DNA of 64,000 bases from Vanilla planifolia (lineage: Eukaryota > Streptophyta > Magnoliopsida > Asparagales > Orchidaceae). The stretch spans positions 13,673,755-13,737,754 of the forward strand of contig CM043868.1 in NCBI GenBank assembly GCA_023846275.1, written 5' to 3'. The notes under the pieces were generated by a model. That model was not told the origin of the DNA. It saw nothing but the letters and a program-made list of their open reading frames with translations, and ran no database searches. Positions 61,621 to 64,000 of the stretch are shown here, one piece after another; position 1 is the stretch's first letter; each line of letters opens with the position of its first letter. The translations under genes were made by a program, and so were the position numbers.

Positions 61621-64000
61621 ATTGCAACAAAAAAAAAAGAAATGGAGATAGTTTGTTGAAAATATCAATAAATAATCTGCAATGAAGTATAGAAAATAGT
61701 TGTAATAGTATCTATCTAAAGCAAAGAGAATGGGGCTCTTCGAATGAGAATTAAAATTATGAAAATAATCCTTGTTTGGAAATATATGATATTTATTGCC
61801 ATTAGATAAAAACCCAGAACTTTTGAATAAGGTCTCCACTAAAGAAAAAAAATCTCATAATGAAACCTAATTAAATGATGACCCTTCAAGGCTTTTGGAG
61901 GGGTCATGCCATTTCATGATATTCTAAGAAAAACAAGAGAAAACTTACGTTACAAAAAAGAGGAAAATCAATTCTTCCCAAAGGAAAAATCCCCTGAGAA
62001 AACTTTTTGGATTGGTCTTGTTGGCCATCCTTAATAATGAGTAGAGTTCAAAGAAAAACTAAGTTTCACAATAATTTCCAACATGGCATGATAGATGGAG
62101 TTGATGCTTATCCTAAACTTGATTATAATTAATAAATTATGAGACATTTTATTTCGGCGACTGGGCATAGTAGTGTTTCATGAATTTCTCCTTCTTTTTG
62201 GTCTTCAATTGTATCCAATATTGGAAAAGAGGAAGTACCTAATAAAGAAACACTAGTCTAATTGCTTTGAGGTATAACTTGCCTTTGAGATGCACTTTTG
62301 ACATTCATGTTCAAAAAGAAATGATTTCTCTTTGCAATTTATCAATCCACCTTATGTATATTTTTAGTGCTAAGAACATTGAATTTCATGAAGGTCTTTG
62401 AACAAACCTCTCAATCACATATTTATTGTTTGTAAAGTGGTCCACTAGAAAGCCATAAATTATATAAGCATGTTAACAAGTTTAATGAAAAGAAGCATCA
62501 TAGTATTAAGTTCAAGTGAAGATTTCTACCATGCCATCATTATTCTTATCATCCTAAATTGCCCCTTCCTAGATTTTGCCTTCACCATATATTGAGATTT
62601 GTTACTATCACATTTGGTCACTCATTTGACACCCACAATGGCTTTATGTTTTTATTGTTCTGGTGTTACTCATGAAGTAGGATCCATAAATACAAGCTTT
62701 AAAACTATTTCTAAATTTATCCCATAAGATAGGAAGAGCTGACATAATTTTAAAATAACACTGAAACTTAGGTCACTAATGCAGGACATTGTTCATCCCC
62801 CTCCCCCCAATTCAAAAGTAAAGTAATAGCTTTACTGTTACAAGCACATCTTTCTAAAATAAAGTAAAAAAGTAAACGGACATGAAAGGTAGGATAAAAT
62901 AGCCATATGTATTGTCTCTTCAATAAATTAGAAACAAAAATAAGTTGTCTATTTTTTGCTTGAACAAACTTGAAATTTGCACGGGCATTGAATGCCCCTT
63001 GAAAATTCTTTTTTAACCAAACATATTCGGGTCAAGTAAATTATATTAATTTTAATAATATATAAGGTATTTGGAATTGCATTGTTTTCCATACCATTCA
63101 TAACAGAGAAAAAGCAACAATTATTTTCATTCATTGCAGTAATCTAACACTATATATTTTATAGTTAACAAAAACTGATTCACTCAAGATTTTATCAGAG
63201 TAACTTGCATATATCAATATTTTAATAATAAAGAGAATTCATGATACTCACCACCTCAGAACTCTTGCCTCCCCACACCCTGCCTGTTGCTAGTTGGATT
63301 AGCCACAATTCAAATTCAATTCCATCTTTGCTGCACCTATCATCAGCTGCCCCTCCATTCCATGGTCATCACCATTCAATCATCCTCTGTTGCTGCCAAC
63401 CCATCCTAATTCTACCACCAATGCTCATTCGCCAACCACCTCAACTGCAAATCAACCAGTGGCCACTTGTCCTCCTCGTGTTCCCATTGTCACCGTCTCA
63501 TAGTAGCAAAAAACAATACAACTTTTCCGTTCATTATTTGGGATGTTTCTTGAGACTCCTAACCCTCATCTCTCCATCTCTACCTCTATGGCTAAGGAAT
63601 GACAATGGGACGGGTTTGAATTGACTTGATCTAAACCCGTACTTGGTACATTATGTGTTTTTGACTACCCATACCCACTTTTCACTCACCCCAATCAGGA
63701 CCCAAATCCCTTTCACATGAACCAATACATCCCAGCTTGCTCGAAACCCAAATATTGAGCGAACATAGAATTATAATAGACAAAAAGCACATTACTCTAG
63801 CAATGGTTGATTCTAATAAAATATTGAAATCGTTACTCAATTAAAAAATAATATTTTGCTGTGAAGGATTTACTATTTTACTTTATCAAGATGGAAGGAG
63901 AATTCAATGATGTTGGCATATTGGGGGAAGATTGTTGGTTGAAGGTGCATTGCCGGTGATGAGCCAATGGGCAGGAAAAACACAATGATGATCGATGAAT
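61621..64000. other. No gene recognised; possible LINE ORF1 remains and a short GC-richer segment
   Basis: 61621-62700 may be the decayed upstream part of the LINE. At 63241-63624 (+) a 127-codon Pro/Ser/Leu-rich frame lies in a C-rich stretch without any motif. At about 63597, GGAATGACAATGGGACGGGT resembles a phrase widespread in plant non-autonomous repeats. The missing 5' exons of the thioesterase were searched for here and not seen. Confidence 0.4.

Noticed and set aside
63241-63624. 127-codon Pro/Ser/Leu-rich open frame
   Set aside because: The composition follows the C-rich stretch, no domain is seen, and it lies beside non-autonomous repeat sequence.

Overview
This window is plant nuclear DNA. 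Three spliced protein genes sit in a very AT-rich background full of decayed transposable elements. Introns have canonical GT/AG borders. The proteins belong to plant families: an F-box/kelch SKIP4-type protein, a peroxisomal TesB-type acyl-CoA thioesterase, and a PPR relic of the EMB1796 type. Repeat-laden introns of 11.4 kb and 16 kb point to a seed plant with a large, intron-inflated genome. The sequence does not let me name the species. There are no bacterial, CRISPR or phage-type features.

Layout. Positions 12-11882 (+) hold a two-exon gene for a conserved plant protein of 165 aa. Its 11.4 kb intron contains a Ty1/copia relic (minus strand, about 3785-6135), other LTR-like sequence, an (AT)n run and a long purine tract near the 3' splice site. 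The SKIP4-like gene (12688-14946, -) is convergent with it; the stop codons are about 0.8 kb apart. From about 15 to 38 kb no gene is seen. That stretch carries several repeat families: a diverged direct repeat pair enclosing a fresh 208-bp tandem duplication and a 62-bp-period array, an array of about 40-bp palindromic AT-rich motifs, a pair of GC-richer repeats, a 116-bp tandem repeat, a 98-nt (AT)n tract and a probable TRIM element.

The 3' part of the acyl-CoA thioesterase gene occupies 38737-56034 (-) in six small exons. I rebuilt them with consistent phases; five of the six are too short to show up as ORFs. One intron of 15,977 bp contains a Ty3/gypsy relic, a second gypsy-like gag/protease relic, a 1,808-bp copia solo LTR with a perfect 5-bp target duplication, and a LINE 3' half with RNase H. 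Upstream of the last exon found (56572-57207, -) is a broken PPR gene. It is followed by a second LINE (58060-61620, -) that is split by a GC-richer, copia-LTR-like insertion (about 59440-60860). The N-terminal exons of the thioesterase were not found and probably lie beyond position 64000.

The three genes are unrelated in function: ubiquitin-ligase substrate recognition, peroxisomal acyl-CoA hydrolysis, and unknown. I see no operon-like or clustered system. The interest of the window lies in its intron architecture and its layered, partly datable repeats.
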